From Candidatus Aerophobetes bacterium Ae_b3b (GTDB lineage: Bacteria; Aerophobota; Aerophobia; Aerophobales; AE-B3A), in the NCBI GenBank assembly GCA_005223085.1, contig NJBP01000003.1, positions 1 through 64,000 of the forward strand: a stretch of 64,000 nucleotides of DNA, given 5' to 3'. The notes beneath the pieces are model-generated. The model did no database searches. It was given only the letters and a program-made list of their open reading frames with translations, and was not told the origin of the DNA. The translations under genes were made by a program, and so were the position numbers. Of the stretch, positions 53,984-63,843 are shown piece by piece (within the stretch, counting starts at the first letter, position 1; the number at the start of each line of letters is the position of its first letter).

Positions 53984-55087
53984 CTATGGGGCTGCTTTTA
54001 CCTCTTGCCACATTTCTATCCAATCTGCCATAGTAGCGTATTTGCCAGGCTCAAGTGGCAAAGGACCATTGGGTTTACTCTCTGCAAAAAACTCTACCAG
54101 AGTATCATAGGGATACAGACTTTTTTCCTCCTCACTTAACAACGGCTTAACGTCAGTAGTTACGGCACCCCAATAATTCTTTACCACACCCACATGCTGA
54201 ACGTAAGGTGTTAGCACCTCATTAATCAGTGCATATGCAGCTTCTGGGTTAGGGGCATTGACGGGGATGCAATAGCTGTCAATAAAAACAAGGGTACCTT
54301 CCTTCGGGATATTCCACTCTAAATTATACCCTTCTTCTTTCGCCAGTTTTGCTATCATGAGATCCCCACTAGTAGCCTGTAGATCAACTTCTCCGCTTAT
54401 AAGCATCGATTTTGCTTCTCCCTTGGAAATCACTATTGCTCTTGCGCCCTTTTTCAGTTTGATCAGGAAATCCTTAGCCTTAGCAAATTCCTCCGGCGTC
54501 AAAAGACTCGGGTCACCCTTCTTTCCAGTGGCTTTTGCTGCCTGTGTTATCGCCCCCAGCGCCTCATCCTGCATAATATATCTACCTTTCCATTCAGGTT
54601 TAAGTAAATCCCAGTAGGACTCTAGAGGACCCACTTTATCTGCGTTATAGACGACATCGTTTTTGCCAAAGTTTATTGGTACAGCCCATACTTTCCCTTC
54701 GAAGTTAAACATCTCCATTGCGTCCAGGATTCCGGGATCAAGATTTTTATAGTTTGGTATTTTGCTTACGTCAATCGGTTGCAGTAGATTGTTCACCACT
54801 AGTTGTTCAATATTCGCTTGATTCGGAGTTACAATATCATACTCGGCTCCTGCTTTCAGTTTTGCAAATATCTCATCGTTACTGGCTATGTAAGTCGGAT
54901 CAATTGTCACTCCATATTTTTCTTTAAACTCTTTGAATGCTTCAGTGAATTCATAACCTTCCCAACCAAGTATTCTGATCGACCCACTTATCTTCTTTTC
55001 TGCAAAGGATACGCCTAAAGCGAAACTACTAACCAGCACACATAGAGTCAAAGAAGTGATAATCAAGAGTTTTCTTTTCTTTAACAT
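53984..55087 (-). CDS. potD: ABC substrate-binding protein, PotD-like (system 2)
   Basis: This 367-residue exported binding protein has a signal peptide (about residues 7-29, ending VSFAEK) and PotD motifs: IRILGWEGY, YDIVTPNQANIEQLV, FGKNDVVYN, SYCIPVNAPNPEAAY. It is the last gene of a potA-B-C-D order, the classical polyamine operon layout. Spermidine/putrescine is plausible but ligand residues cannot be judged by eye. Confidence 0.88.
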   Translation of the reverse strand: MLKKRKLLIITSLTLCVLVSSFALGVSFAEKKISGSIRILGWEGYEFTEAFKEFKEKYGVTIDPTYIASNDEIFAKLKAGAEYDIVTPNQANIEQLVVNNLLQPIDVSKIPNYKNLDPGILDAMEMFNFEGKVWAVPINFGKNDVVYNADKVGPLESYWDLLKPEWKGRYIMQDEALGAITQAAKATGKKGDPSLLTPEEFAKAKDFLIKLKKGARAIVISKGEAKSMLISGEVDLQATSGDLMIAKLAKEEGYNLEWNIPKEGTLVFIDSYCIPVNAPNPEAAYALINEVLTPYVQHVGVVKNYWGAVTTDVKPLLSEEEKSLYPYDTLVEFFAESKPNGPLPLEPGKYATMADWIEMWQEVKAAP

Positions 55088-55381
55088 TGGTAACCTCCTC
55101 GATTATACTACAAAACTTGTAACTCAAGACGGTTTAAACTCCCACGGAAATTTCCCGGGAGAAATGCCAACTATCCAACACCTCTCCTCAGACAACTTCC
55201 ATTCCCAAGCCGAAGCGGCCTACCCGCATTCTCACCCCCTCCTGGCCTTTTATTTCTAGCTTTTACTTTCTTGAAGAAAGATTTTGCCAATATTTTATCG
55301 ATCCTTTTTCGTCAAAAAACTACCGTTCTCATCATAGCTTCACGTCCTCTTGCATAGTCCAAAGAAGCCGATAAACGAGGA

Positions 55382-56182
55382 TTAATACAGAGTTCTCAAT
55401 TTCGCGATTCTATTCGCTATTATGATTAACGTGATGGAAATAGCTAAAACCATAGTTGCAATTACGTTTACTGTGGGAGAAACTCCTCTTCTTAACATTC
55501 CCCATATCACTATAGGAAGGGTATTTTTCCTCCCTACCACAAAAAAAGTAACGAGAAATTCATCAAAAGAGAGGCCAAAACTAAGCATCATAGTTCCAAT
55601 TAATGAAGGTCTTATTAGAGGAAAGGTCACATACCTGAATGTTTGTAGTGCATTTGCCCCAAGATCCTTAGCTGCTTCCTCAATCGTAATGTCAAATTTA
55701 TCAAGCCGCGCATTCATAATTAGTACCACAAATGGTGTAACAAATACTACGTGACTTAACGTAACCGTCAAAAGTGATCTAGAAATTCCCAATACAGATG
55801 CGAAAAAAGATAATAGTGAAATGCCAAGAATAATGGCCGGCAGAGTGATTGGTAGAAGGACAATGTATGACATCATTTCTTTAAACCTGAACCGATACCT
55901 TGTTAAAGCAAATGAGGCAAGCACTCCTATGAAAACCGATACACATGAAACCATAAGCCCCACATAAACGCTATTTATTAGTGCCGAAATAAAGATTTCA
56001 TTTCTTAATACCTCTCGATACCATTTTGTGGTGAAACCCCTCATTGGGAATACAGTGGCAGAAGTAGGGTTGAAAGAGAAAAGCACAATAATTACTATTG
56101 GCAACAATAGAAAGATCATAATTAACACAGTAGATAAATCTAGTACTCCGAATCTAAAACTCTTGCCTCTTGTTGTCCTCAC
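55382..56182 (-). CDS. potC: ABC permease PotC (system 2)
   Basis: This 266-residue permease has six predicted helices and the coupling loop EAAKDLGANALQTFRYVTFPLIRP. It begins 7 bp after potB. A gap of about 290 bp without other genes separates it from potD. Confidence 0.9.
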   Translation of the reverse strand: MRTTRGKSFRFGVLDLSTVLIMIFLLLPIVIIVLFSFNPTSATVFPMRGFTTKWYREVLRNEIFISALINSVYVGLMVSCVSVFIGVLASFALTRYRFRFKEMMSYIVLLPITLPAIILGISLLSFFASVLGISRSLLTVTLSHVVFVTPFVVLIMNARLDKFDITIEEAAKDLGANALQTFRYVTFPLIRPSLIGTMMLSFGLSFDEFLVTFFVVGRKNTLPIVIWGMLRRGVSPTVNVIATMVLAISITLIIIANRIAKLRTLY

Positions 56183-56189
56183 TTAAAGA

Positions 56190-57038
56190 TTACCTCCTAA
56201 GCTTCAGAATCTTGAGTATCCAAATCAAACAGTACACTAGAAGAGCCAGTAGAAATAAGGTGAAGTAAGAAAGAGCAGACCCAAATGGCCAGTTATAGCG
56301 CATTCCAAACTGATCCGCTATAATCTTTCCTATCATCATTCCAGTTGTTCCACCAACAAGTTGTGGAGTAACATAATCTCCCGCGGAAAGTATAAAACTA
56401 AAAATAAAGCCAGTTACCACCCCCGACATGCTCAAAGGGAGAGTGACCTTGTAAAAAGCCTCAAAATTGTTTGCCCCCAGGTCCTTAGCAGCTTCAATTA
56501 ACTCTGGTTTGACATTCTGTAGGGAAGAAAATATTGGGAGAATGGTAAAGGGGACAAATATAAATACCAGCGTTATTATCACTGCTGTTGGACTATACAA
56601 AAGAAATGAGAGTGGTTCTTTTGTTAAGCCTATGTACTGTAAGATCTGATTGATTAGTCCCTGTCTCCCAAGAATAGTCTTCCAAGCATAAATCCTAACC
56701 AGGTAACTGCTAAAGAGTGAGATCAAAATCAAATATAAAACAAAATCCTGCATTTTTTTGTATTTGAAAGTTAGTGAGTAGGCAACTGGATAGCTCACAA
56801 CCACACAGATTATGGCAGCTATAAAGGCTATGCGAATTGACCTTAGTATAATAATAAGGTAGAGTTTTTTTGAAAAAATGGCCCAGTAATTCTCCAGCGT
56901 AAACGTTGGCACAAGTCCTCTTGCTGTTGTTAACCAAAAACTATAAGTGAGCAAAATACCCAGAGGAATAAAAAAGAACAAGATATAATAAACCCAGAAA
57001 GGCAACAGCAAAAATATGTGTATTTTCCCCTTTCTCAT
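56190..57038 (-). CDS. potB: ABC permease PotB (system 2)
   Basis: This 282-residue permease has the coupling loop EAAKDLGANNFEAFYKVTLPLSMSG and SAGDYVTPQLVGG, typical of PotB. It forms the channel with PotC. Confidence 0.9.
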   Translation of the reverse strand: MRKGKIHIFLLLPFWVYYILFFFIPLGILLTYSFWLTTARGLVPTFTLENYWAIFSKKLYLIIILRSIRIAFIAAIICVVVSYPVAYSLTFKYKKMQDFVLYLILISLFSSYLVRIYAWKTILGRQGLINQILQYIGLTKEPLSFLLYSPTAVIITLVFIFVPFTILPIFSSLQNVKPELIEAAKDLGANNFEAFYKVTLPLSMSGVVTGFIFSFILSAGDYVTPQLVGGTTGMMIGKIIADQFGMRYNWPFGSALSYFTLFLLALLVYCLIWILKILKLRR

Positions 57039-57079
57039 AACAAAAAACAGCCTTCCTTTTCAGAAAAACTAACTTGCAC

Positions 57080-58174
57080 TCATTCCGGGAAAACGTTAAG
57101 ACTTTCTCTTGTAAAGGCTAAAGTGACTCCATCACCAATTTTGATGCTTCTAGCATTGCTTTCGTCTGTTATTCTGTCTTCGGCTACCATAGTAATATTT
57201 TCCGATATCCGTAGGTAATACTTGACAACAGAACCAAAAAATACCGCATCTACCATTTTTCCCCTAATCTGGTTACCAAATGATTTGCCCTCTAACTCAC
57301 CAGTTATCCTGAGCTTTTCTGGTCTTATTGCCAAAGTAACTGGATCTCCCGTTTTTACATTAATGGTTCTATTCGCAAACAGCTCCAATCCATCAACGGA
57401 AATTACCAAGCAGTCACTGTTGACCTTAACAACCGTTCCTTTTAAGAGATTGTTTTCTCCAACGAACATTGCCGAAAATTTAGAATTCGGGTGGTTATAT
57501 ATCCTCTTTGGGGTACCAACCTGCATTATTTCTCCCTCATTCATTAATACAATTCTGTCTGACATTACTAGAGCTTCTTCTTGATCATGTGTCACATAGA
57601 TAAAAGTTATTCTGAGCTTCTCTTGAATATTTTTGAGTTCAATTTGCATCTGCTTCCTTATCTTCAAATCCAGTGCCCCGAGCGGCTCATCAAGCAATAA
57701 GACTTTTGGTTCATTTATGAGAGCCCGAGCGAGAGCCACTCTTTGACACTGCCCACCCGAAAGCTGGTTGGGTCCTCTTGTTTCAAAACCTTCCAATTGG
57801 ACTAACTGGAGCATTTTCCTGACTTTCCTTGCCACTTCTTCCTTAGGTTTTTTCTTTAGAAATTGACTGAATGCAATATTTTCGAAAACACTCATATGTG
57901 GAAAAAGAGCATAACTTTGAAAAACCATATTCATTGTCCTTCTATAAGGCGGAAGATCAATAATACTCTCGCCATTCATTAAAACATCACCTGAATCAAG
58001 TGTTTCAAAACCGGCAATAATTCGCAGTAGAGTAGTTTTTCCACATCCACTTGGGCCGAGTAAACAAACAAATTCCCCATCTTTTACTTGAAGACTAAAA
58101 TTTTTCACAGCCACCACTTGCCCAAAACTCCGAGAAGCACCTTTGATTACTAATAGTGTATTTTCGTATGACAT
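57080..58174 (-). CDS. potA: ABC ATPase PotA (system 2)
   Basis: This 364-residue ATPase has Walker A GPSGCGKTT, signature LSGGQCQR, Walker B LLLDEPLGALD, switch YVTHDQEEAL and a TOBE domain in the last 120 residues. It is first in the operon, behind a good promoter at 58224-58252. Confidence 0.93.
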   Translation of the reverse strand: MSYENTLLVIKGASRSFGQVVAVKNFSLQVKDGEFVCLLGPSGCGKTTLLRIIAGFETLDSGDVLMNGESIIDLPPYRRTMNMVFQSYALFPHMSVFENIAFSQFLKKKPKEEVARKVRKMLQLVQLEGFETRGPNQLSGGQCQRVALARALINEPKVLLLDEPLGALDLKIRKQMQIELKNIQEKLRITFIYVTHDQEEALVMSDRIVLMNEGEIMQVGTPKRIYNHPNSKFSAMFVGENNLLKGTVVKVNSDCLVISVDGLELFANRTINVKTGDPVTLAIRPEKLRITGELEGKSFGNQIRGKMVDAVFFGSVVKYYLRISENITMVAEDRITDESNARSIKIGDGVTLAFTRESLNVFPE

Positions 58175-58223
58175 TAGCCCCTCTTCGAATCAAAGATAGA
58201 AGGATTGGTCATCATTAGGATTA

Positions 58224-58252
58224 ATTCTAAACAAATTTTTTTCCCTTGTCAA
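58224..58252 (-). promoter_or_regulatory. Sigma70-type promoter for potABCD-like system 2
   Basis: On the minus strand TTGACA (58252-58247) and TAGAAT (58229-58224) are separated by 17 bp, followed by about 45 nt of leader to the potA ATG. The rest of the 58175-58447 gap shows nothing else clear. Confidence 0.75.
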
Positions 58253-58447
58253 GAAACGCGCTTTTTGAGAAAATTGCATCTTTTACCTTCCCAGAGAGGA
58301 AAAGGCCTTTTGAGTTTCTCTCGATGAAATTCAAACAAGGATATGCCATTTTCTTCGTTCCTCGGTGTAAAAGAGCTTTAGTTTACATAATCCGGGTTTA
58401 AATCTATCTATTCCTACTATCCACGAATGTTGGGGGAGCATTCTCGA

Positions 58448-59227
58448 TTATTCTATTCTTCGATACTGCTGTATTGATAAACCTCCATCGATAATAATTG
58501 TATGTCCTTGAATATATTTAGAATCATCAGAAGCCAGGAAAACAGCGGCTCCCACACAATCCTCCACCGTACCGAGTCTGCCGAGGGGAGTCTTTGAAAG
58601 TACCGCCTCGTTAAATTGAGGGTCCTCCATAAATCCCTCCGGCACTATATCTGTTCCCGTAATAACTCCTGGAGCAAGTCCGTTAACATTAATATTGTAA
58701 GGCCCCAATTCCACCGCCATGGATGCAGTAAGCATATCAAGACCACCTTTAGAGACATTATAGTGGGCTCTACCAGGTTCTACCTGAAATCCGTTAACCG
58801 AGGATACATTTATGATCTTACCGGAGATTTTATTTTCCACCATTTTCCTGGCAACCGCTTGACTACATAAAAAAGCTCCTTTTAGATTAACAGCCAAGAC
58901 TCTATCCCAGGTTTTCTCGCTCACTTTTAGAAAAGGCACCTCGGGACTTATACCGGCGTTATTCACTAAAATATCGATTTTCCCTAGCATAGCCCATGCT
59001 CCATCAATTAACCCGGTTACGTCATCAATTTTGGCTACGTCGGCTTGAATAGCTATTGCTCTTCTCCCCAAATTTTTGACAATGTTAACCGTTTCTTCCG
59101 CTAAATTCTTTCTAGAGTGATAATTAACCACTACATTGGCACCTTCTTTAGCAAAACCTATTGCAATTCCTTTTCCTATTCCACTCGAACTCCCAGTTAC
59201 TAAAGCAACTTTATTTTCCAATTTCAT
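58448..59227 (-). CDS. Short-chain dehydrogenase/reductase (SDR)
   Basis: This 259-residue classical SDR has the NAD(P) site TGSSSGIGKG, NNAG, the catalytic Ser in NVSSVNG, and YNVSKGG (Tyr and Lys). A conserved C-terminal IIIDGG segment follows. The ATG at 59227 has GGGGAGG upstream and is preferred to a longer start. It follows the sugar-type ABC genes in the same direction, so oxidation of an imported sugar or polyol is a reasonable guess. Confidence 0.88.
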   Translation of the reverse strand: MKLENKVALVTGSSSGIGKGIAIGFAKEGANVVVNYHSRKNLAEETVNIVKNLGRRAIAIQADVAKIDDVTGLIDGAWAMLGKIDILVNNAGISPEVPFLKVSEKTWDRVLAVNLKGAFLCSQAVARKMVENKISGKIINVSSVNGFQVEPGRAHYNVSKGGLDMLTASMAVELGPYNINVNGLAPGVITGTDIVPEGFMEDPQFNEAVLSKTPLGRLGTVEDCVGAAVFLASDDSKYIQGHTIIIDGGLSIQQYRRIE

Positions 59228-59478
59228 AATTACCTCCCCTACTATAATCTTCACCGGACCGTGGGTGCAGATTTCCCACATGAAAGCTCTTCATCGATAT
59301 TTCCCTGTCTCAAGGCTAGGCATAGGCTAAGTAATAGATCTTTGGCTAACAAAAGCGACTATACGTGGTATTATGAAAAGACTCGCCTCTCTTCTTCGCA
59401 CCAGCCTTTTCTCTACAGCAAAAAAAAGACAAGAGAGAAGAGAGGCCCCGAGAGCAAGGAGTGACAGTGACTACATTG

Positions 59479-60351
59479 CTACTTTACAGTACCCATAGTT
59501 AGTCCTCGAACAAAGTATTTCCTGGCCAAAATGCCTAGGGCAAAGAGAGGCAACATAGAAATTGTTGAAATAGCTCCTACTTCACCCCACATAATCATTT
59601 GCTGGCCAAACAAAGATGGTAAGAAAACAGAAAGAGGAATTACTCGTCGCCTAGCAAGAATGAGCGCATAAGGGTACTCCTGCCAGCTAAAGATAAAACA
59701 AAACATCGCGGTTACAATCAACCCTGGCGCGGCTAATGGTAAGACGACTCTCCAAAAAACTCCTACCTCAGAACATCCGTCAATTCTGGCACTTTCTTGC
59801 GCCTCTTGGGGAATTTCCCGAAAGAATCCCCTCATCATCCATACGGTAAAAGGTAGATTAAAAACAAGGTGCATTAAGATTATAGCAAGATACGTATCAA
59901 TTATACGGAGTTCTTTAAAGAAAAGAAATACTGGAAAAACCACAGCAATAGGTGGGAGAACTCGTAAGGTTAGAAGTCCAAAAGGAAAGCTTTTGCCCCC
60001 GGTTTTCCAGCGCGTGATGCTGTAGGCCGCCAAGGAACCTATTACGACAACACAAGCGGTACTCAAGCCAGCAATTATTAAACTATCCTTAAAGGACTTA
60101 TATCCGTTCAATTCTTGAACCCCTATGTAGTGAGCAAAGGTTAGCTCTTTGGGTAACCAGATTGGCGGACTGTGCAGAATGTCAGAAGGAAACTTAACCG
60201 AAGTTAATACAGTCCATACTATAGGGAAGAGAGCAAATGCTACTGCTAGGCCGACGATGACGTAGCGAGCTATCTTCACCGCCTTCAAGTTTTTCCGTTT
60301 CTGAATACGTTTTGGCTCTTTATTAGTGTATATATGTCTTTTATCACCCAT
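59479..60351 (-). CDS. Sugar-type ABC permease, MalG-like
   Basis: This 290-residue permease of the carbohydrate uptake family 1 has the coupling loop ESARIDGCSEVGVFWRVVLPL and ends GLTMGTVK, typical of MalG-like proteins. It starts 2 bp after the MalF-like gene. The ATPase is absent here and would be supplied by an unlinked, shared MsmK-type ATPase, as is common for this family. Confidence 0.9.
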   Translation of the reverse strand: MGDKRHIYTNKEPKRIQKRKNLKAVKIARYVIVGLAVAFALFPIVWTVLTSVKFPSDILHSPPIWLPKELTFAHYIGVQELNGYKSFKDSLIIAGLSTACVVVIGSLAAYSITRWKTGGKSFPFGLLTLRVLPPIAVVFPVFLFFKELRIIDTYLAIILMHLVFNLPFTVWMMRGFFREIPQEAQESARIDGCSEVGVFWRVVLPLAAPGLIVTAMFCFIFSWQEYPYALILARRRVIPLSVFLPSLFGQQMIMWGEVGAISTISMLPLFALGILARKYFVRGLTMGTVK

Positions 60352-60353
60352 AC

Positions 60354-61235
60354 CTATCCCCCTCGTTCTATTCTTAACAGTCTAACTGCAACAACAAGGA
60401 AACAACCGACCGCAACTAGAAGTACAATGTTAGCAGCAGATGCGTACCCCATACGAAAGTACTGAAATCCTATGCGATACAGGTACAAAGAGATTGTTTC
60501 AGTAGAGGTTCCTGGTGCTCCTTGAGTAAGAGCAACGATTATGTCAAAGATTTTGAAAGACTCCAAACCTCGAAAGAGCAGCGCCACCCCGATTACGGGG
60601 CGCATTAAGGGGAGAGTGATGCTTCTGAATCGAGCCCAAGGAGAAGCTCCGTCTATCGCTGCTGCCTCGTATATTTCAGGAGAAAGAGATGTTAGTCCAG
60701 CGAGCAATATCAGGAAAATAAAAGGGGTCCACTCCCACAAATCCGTAACGATAATACTTATGAAGGCAGTTGGAGTTTTTGCTAACCAGAGAATATTAAT
60801 TTCTTTTCCTAGAAGCCCAGTGAGAATATGATTAATAGGCCCGTATTGGTCGTTCCATAACAACTTCCAGGTATATCCGACTACTATGGGAAGCATCATC
60901 ACTGGTAATACTACCATTACGAGCGCAGCGTTTCTCCCTTTAAACTCTTCCACGAATATGAGAGCAAGTGCAAGTCCCAGCATAAACTCCAGACCCAGTG
61001 CTGCAGACAAGATAATAACTGTTGTCCCGAGAGCACTAAAATATCTTCCGTCTTGAAACACATTCAGGTAGTTCTGGATTCCTATGAAAGGTCTTCCCAT
61101 AATCTGATAATCCCATTGAAAGAAACTGAGTACAAAGGCATAGATAAAGGGAAAAATAGTTACAAAGGACAGTATACCCATGGTGGGGAGCACAAAAAGC
61201 AACGGCAACGTCTTTTTACTCTTAAGTCGTATCAT
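60354..61235 (-). CDS. Sugar-type ABC permease, MalF-like
   Basis: This 293-residue permease has six hydrophobic helices and the coupling loop EAAAIDGASPWARFRSITLPLMRP. It starts after a perfect stem-loop that follows the binding-protein gene. Confidence 0.9.
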   Translation of the reverse strand: MIRLKSKKTLPLLFVLPTMGILSFVTIFPFIYAFVLSFFQWDYQIMGRPFIGIQNYLNVFQDGRYFSALGTTVIILSAALGLEFMLGLALALIFVEEFKGRNAALVMVVLPVMMLPIVVGYTWKLLWNDQYGPINHILTGLLGKEINILWLAKTPTAFISIIVTDLWEWTPFIFLILLAGLTSLSPEIYEAAAIDGASPWARFRSITLPLMRPVIGVALLFRGLESFKIFDIIVALTQGAPGTSTETISLYLYRIGFQYFRMGYASAANIVLLVAVGCFLVVAVRLLRIERGG

Positions 61236-61279
61236 CTTCTTTTTCCCATAGTCTTAGTGGACAAAAAAAGTTTTGGAGT

Positions 61280-61309
61280 ATCCCGGTCCTCCTGTGAGAG
61301 GACCGGGAT
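61280..61309 (-). terminator. Stem-loop between sugar binding protein and MalF-like permease
   Basis: ATCCCGGTCCTC (61280-61291) and GAGGACCGGGAT (61298-61309) form a perfect 12-bp stem with a 6-nt loop. On the minus strand an interrupted T-rich stretch follows about 15 bases later. It matches the malE-malF type intercistronic hairpin that lowers permease expression relative to the binding protein. Confidence 0.65.
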
Positions 61310-61327
61310 TGACGTCCGATCCTGCTA

Positions 61328-62764
61328 CTACGGACTCTGCCCTACAGATCTTAGCCATTCAATGTAGAACTTCCTCTGAGTCTCTCTACCCAATCGGTTG
61401 GTGATTTTCTCCCACTTGTCAGCCGCTTCGTCTAAAGCTGCCTGGACATCTTTTCCGCCATATGCGGCAGTCATAGCCTCCTCCAGAGCACGGAAGTATT
61501 CGAACGCTGCGGGAATAGCCAACTCCCATACGCCGTGCATAGCGGATTCTTTTAAAGTATCCAGGTATTCACCAGCATTTCCCCAGGCATTTCGATAAAG
61601 GGGAGCTTCAAAATGGGATATTCTCCAGGGATCACAAAGCGCAAAGGGAAGCATAACTGTCTGAAGACTGATTTCAGGACTGCTCGCCCATTGCGCAAAG
61701 AGATAGGCTGCTTCCTTGTTCTTGCTCCCCGAATTCACACCCAGGGAGAAACAACCAGCATGAGTTGATCTTCCCAGGGGCATAGGTCCGTAACCAACGT
61801 TTCCGGCAATTTCTGTCTTGGGAACCCATGCGAGCTGCTTGGTGTAGGTCCCATAGCCCTCTGACCATCGGCCAATTGGAGGCCAGGTAATTATCATGGC
61901 CACTTTCCCAGACAACCAAGCACTTAGAACATCCATGAAATCCCATGTCTCTATGCCTGGAGGCATAACTTTGTTTTGCTCTACCATTTCCGTTAGAGTT
62001 CTTACTCCGATAGCGTTGTTGATCTCAGGTTCCATCGTTTCGGGATTGAAGTATCTTCCTCCGTAAGCCACAAAAGGAGCCTCAAACCAGGTATAAGTCT
62101 GCATTGCTCTTTGTATCGCCGCACCATAAATGTCTGGAGCATACTTCGCGGTGAAAAATGTAGCTATCTCCTGAAATTCCCTCCAAGTTTGTGGGCATCG
62201 CAGCTCATACCCATATTGGGACTCAAATTCCGCCTTATTCTGGGAATCCTCAAACAGATCTTTTCTATAAAAGAGAGTGAGTATATCTAGGTCGATGGGC
62301 AAACCGTAGAACGTACCCCCCCACATCATCAGGTTTTTGCGGACAATAGGCGGAATGTCTTCAAGATCTTCCTTGTTCATGTACTTCTCAACGTAACGGT
62401 CTAAGGGTTCCATCAAGCCAGCAGCTATGAAGTCAGGTACCCACAAAGGGGAGTATTGGACAATATCGTACGCTCCTGTTGCCGCCAGGTGTTCCGCAAT
62501 CTGCTTGTCATGAAGAGCGTAGTAGTCCATACCCACTACCTCTACCTTCATGCCGGTTGCCTTCTCCCACTGAGGAGCCAAAGCAAGAGGACCTTGCATG
62601 AACAGTCCTGATTCAGTGGGAAAAACAATAGTTTTGCCAGCATATTTTTTCCCTTCTTCTATAGCCACCTTCATAGAGCTACGCTGAGCAAAAGCTGCTC
62701 CTGCACCCAACACAAGAACAATACAGACAAAAACCACCCACGCATTTTTCTTGTTCAATTTCAT
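61328..62764 (-). CDS. Sugar-type ABC substrate-binding protein (SBP family 1)
   Basis: This 478-residue exported protein has a clear signal peptide (to about residue 26, AAFAQ) and a type 2 binding fold (IAEHLAATGAYDIVQYSP, GLPIDLDILTLFYRKDLF, GKVAMIITWPP). It resembles carbohydrate or glycerol-3-phosphate binding proteins. It is preceded by AAGGAGG and heads a three-gene importer cassette. Confidence 0.88.
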   Translation of the reverse strand: MKLNKKNAWVVFVCIVLVLGAGAAFAQRSSMKVAIEEGKKYAGKTIVFPTESGLFMQGPLALAPQWEKATGMKVEVVGMDYYALHDKQIAEHLAATGAYDIVQYSPLWVPDFIAAGLMEPLDRYVEKYMNKEDLEDIPPIVRKNLMMWGGTFYGLPIDLDILTLFYRKDLFEDSQNKAEFESQYGYELRCPQTWREFQEIATFFTAKYAPDIYGAAIQRAMQTYTWFEAPFVAYGGRYFNPETMEPEINNAIGVRTLTEMVEQNKVMPPGIETWDFMDVLSAWLSGKVAMIITWPPIGRWSEGYGTYTKQLAWVPKTEIAGNVGYGPMPLGRSTHAGCFSLGVNSGSKNKEAAYLFAQWASSPEISLQTVMLPFALCDPWRISHFEAPLYRNAWGNAGEYLDTLKESAMHGVWELAIPAAFEYFRALEEAMTAAYGGKDVQAALDEAADKWEKITNRLGRETQRKFYIEWLRSVGQSP

Positions 62765-63081
62765 TAGCTTTCCTCCTTCTTACGTAATATCCCTTTGTGT
62801 TCTAAAACAACCATCGTCAACCTCTTACTGTGCCATTCTGAGCATGATATGAGTGGATAAGCCATGCTATCTTTGACGATCTTGACCGTATCTATACTTT
62901 TTCCCTGTCACGACATACCTCCGTCAGGGTAAGGTGCGATCTCTCACCTCCTTCTATGCGGACTTTATACCTAGGGTCTTGTGCTTGTTAAGCAGTATCA
63001 CCCCCTCTCGCTTCGATTTTTGACCCATCCTTTCACTTTAGAGAAGATTATTGGAGTCTGTTTTAATAAGAGGCTCATTCA
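62765..63081. other. 317-bp gap between amidohydrolase and sugar binding-protein genes
   Basis: No gene is supported. On the minus strand TTGACG near 62818 lacks a spaced -10 box. A weak bulged hairpin (CCCTG...CAGGG, 62903-62929) has no following T-run. A promoter for the sugar operon is likely somewhere here. Confidence 0.35.
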
Positions 63082-63843
63082 TTATTCATTTTTATTTAGA
63101 TTTGTTTTCAGTCTGAAGACAGATTTGGCTGTTTTACCTAGTGCCCAATCAATTTCCTCATTTGTTAATCCAATGCTTCTGTATTTTATTAACTCTACTG
63201 CTGCGTTATCGGCATGATCCGAACCAAACATTATTCTGTCTTTGCCAATACATTTTATCCATTCTTTAATAAGAAAACCAGCTGTCCAACTACACTCAAG
63301 AAATACATTCACGTGTTTCTTGGTAAGATAAGCTGCTTCTGAGGCAAAAACCATCATACCTGCATGCGCAACAATAATTTTCACCGTCGAATATTCCTCG
63401 GCGATCGGATGCAATAAAGAGGGTTCTGACCATGGAATTCCCGATCCGGTATGGACCATTACTGGAATTTTCAGTTTGTTTGCCAGAGCAAATACCTTTC
63501 GTCCATCATGACCAAGCGGATTAACCGCATGAGCAAATGGTTGAAGTTTTACTCCCACAAACTTTAATTTGCTTATACAACGCCGAAGTTCCACCTCGTA
63601 GATATTTTCAGGTAAATGAGGATTGGGATTGGCCATACCGTAGAAACGACCTGGATATCGCTTGCAAAGCTCGAATATCCTGTCGTGCTGTTTTTTGACA
63701 TCCTCAATGGAATTGACGGTGGCAGGCTGGACAATTGTTATGTTGATCCCGTTTCGCTTCTGAGCCTCGATAAGTTCTTCTTCACCGAACTCCTCGTCAA
63801 AAACCTTATCTTTACCTAGATGAGCATGTGTATCAATTATCAT
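63082..63843 (-). CDS. Amidohydrolase family 2 (TIM-barrel metal-dependent hydrolase)
   Basis: This 253-residue protein has the metal-binding start DTHAHLGK, a barrel His in VMVHTGSG, VAHAGMMVF and the late catalytic Asp in MFGSDHAD. The amidohydrolase 2 family includes decarboxylases and lactonases such as ACMSD-type and 2-pyrone-4,6-dicarboxylate hydrolases; the substrate is not predictable here. Its ATG overlaps the stop of the next upstream gene. Confidence 0.87.
   Translation of the reverse strand: MIIDTHAHLGKDKVFDEEFGEEELIEAQKRNGINITIVQPATVNSIEDVKKQHDRIFELCKRYPGRFYGMANPNPHLPENIYEVELRRCISKLKFVGVKLQPFAHAVNPLGHDGRKVFALANKLKIPVMVHTGSGIPWSEPSLLHPIAEEYSTVKIIVAHAGMMVFASEAAYLTKKHVNVFLECSWTAGFLIKEWIKCIGKDRIMFGSDHADNAAVELIKYRSIGLTNEEIDWALGKTAKSVFRLKTNLNKNE

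Noticed and set aside
58175-58447. Hidden gene upstream of potA
   Set aside because: No frame with coding features; only the promoter at 58224-58252 is convincing.
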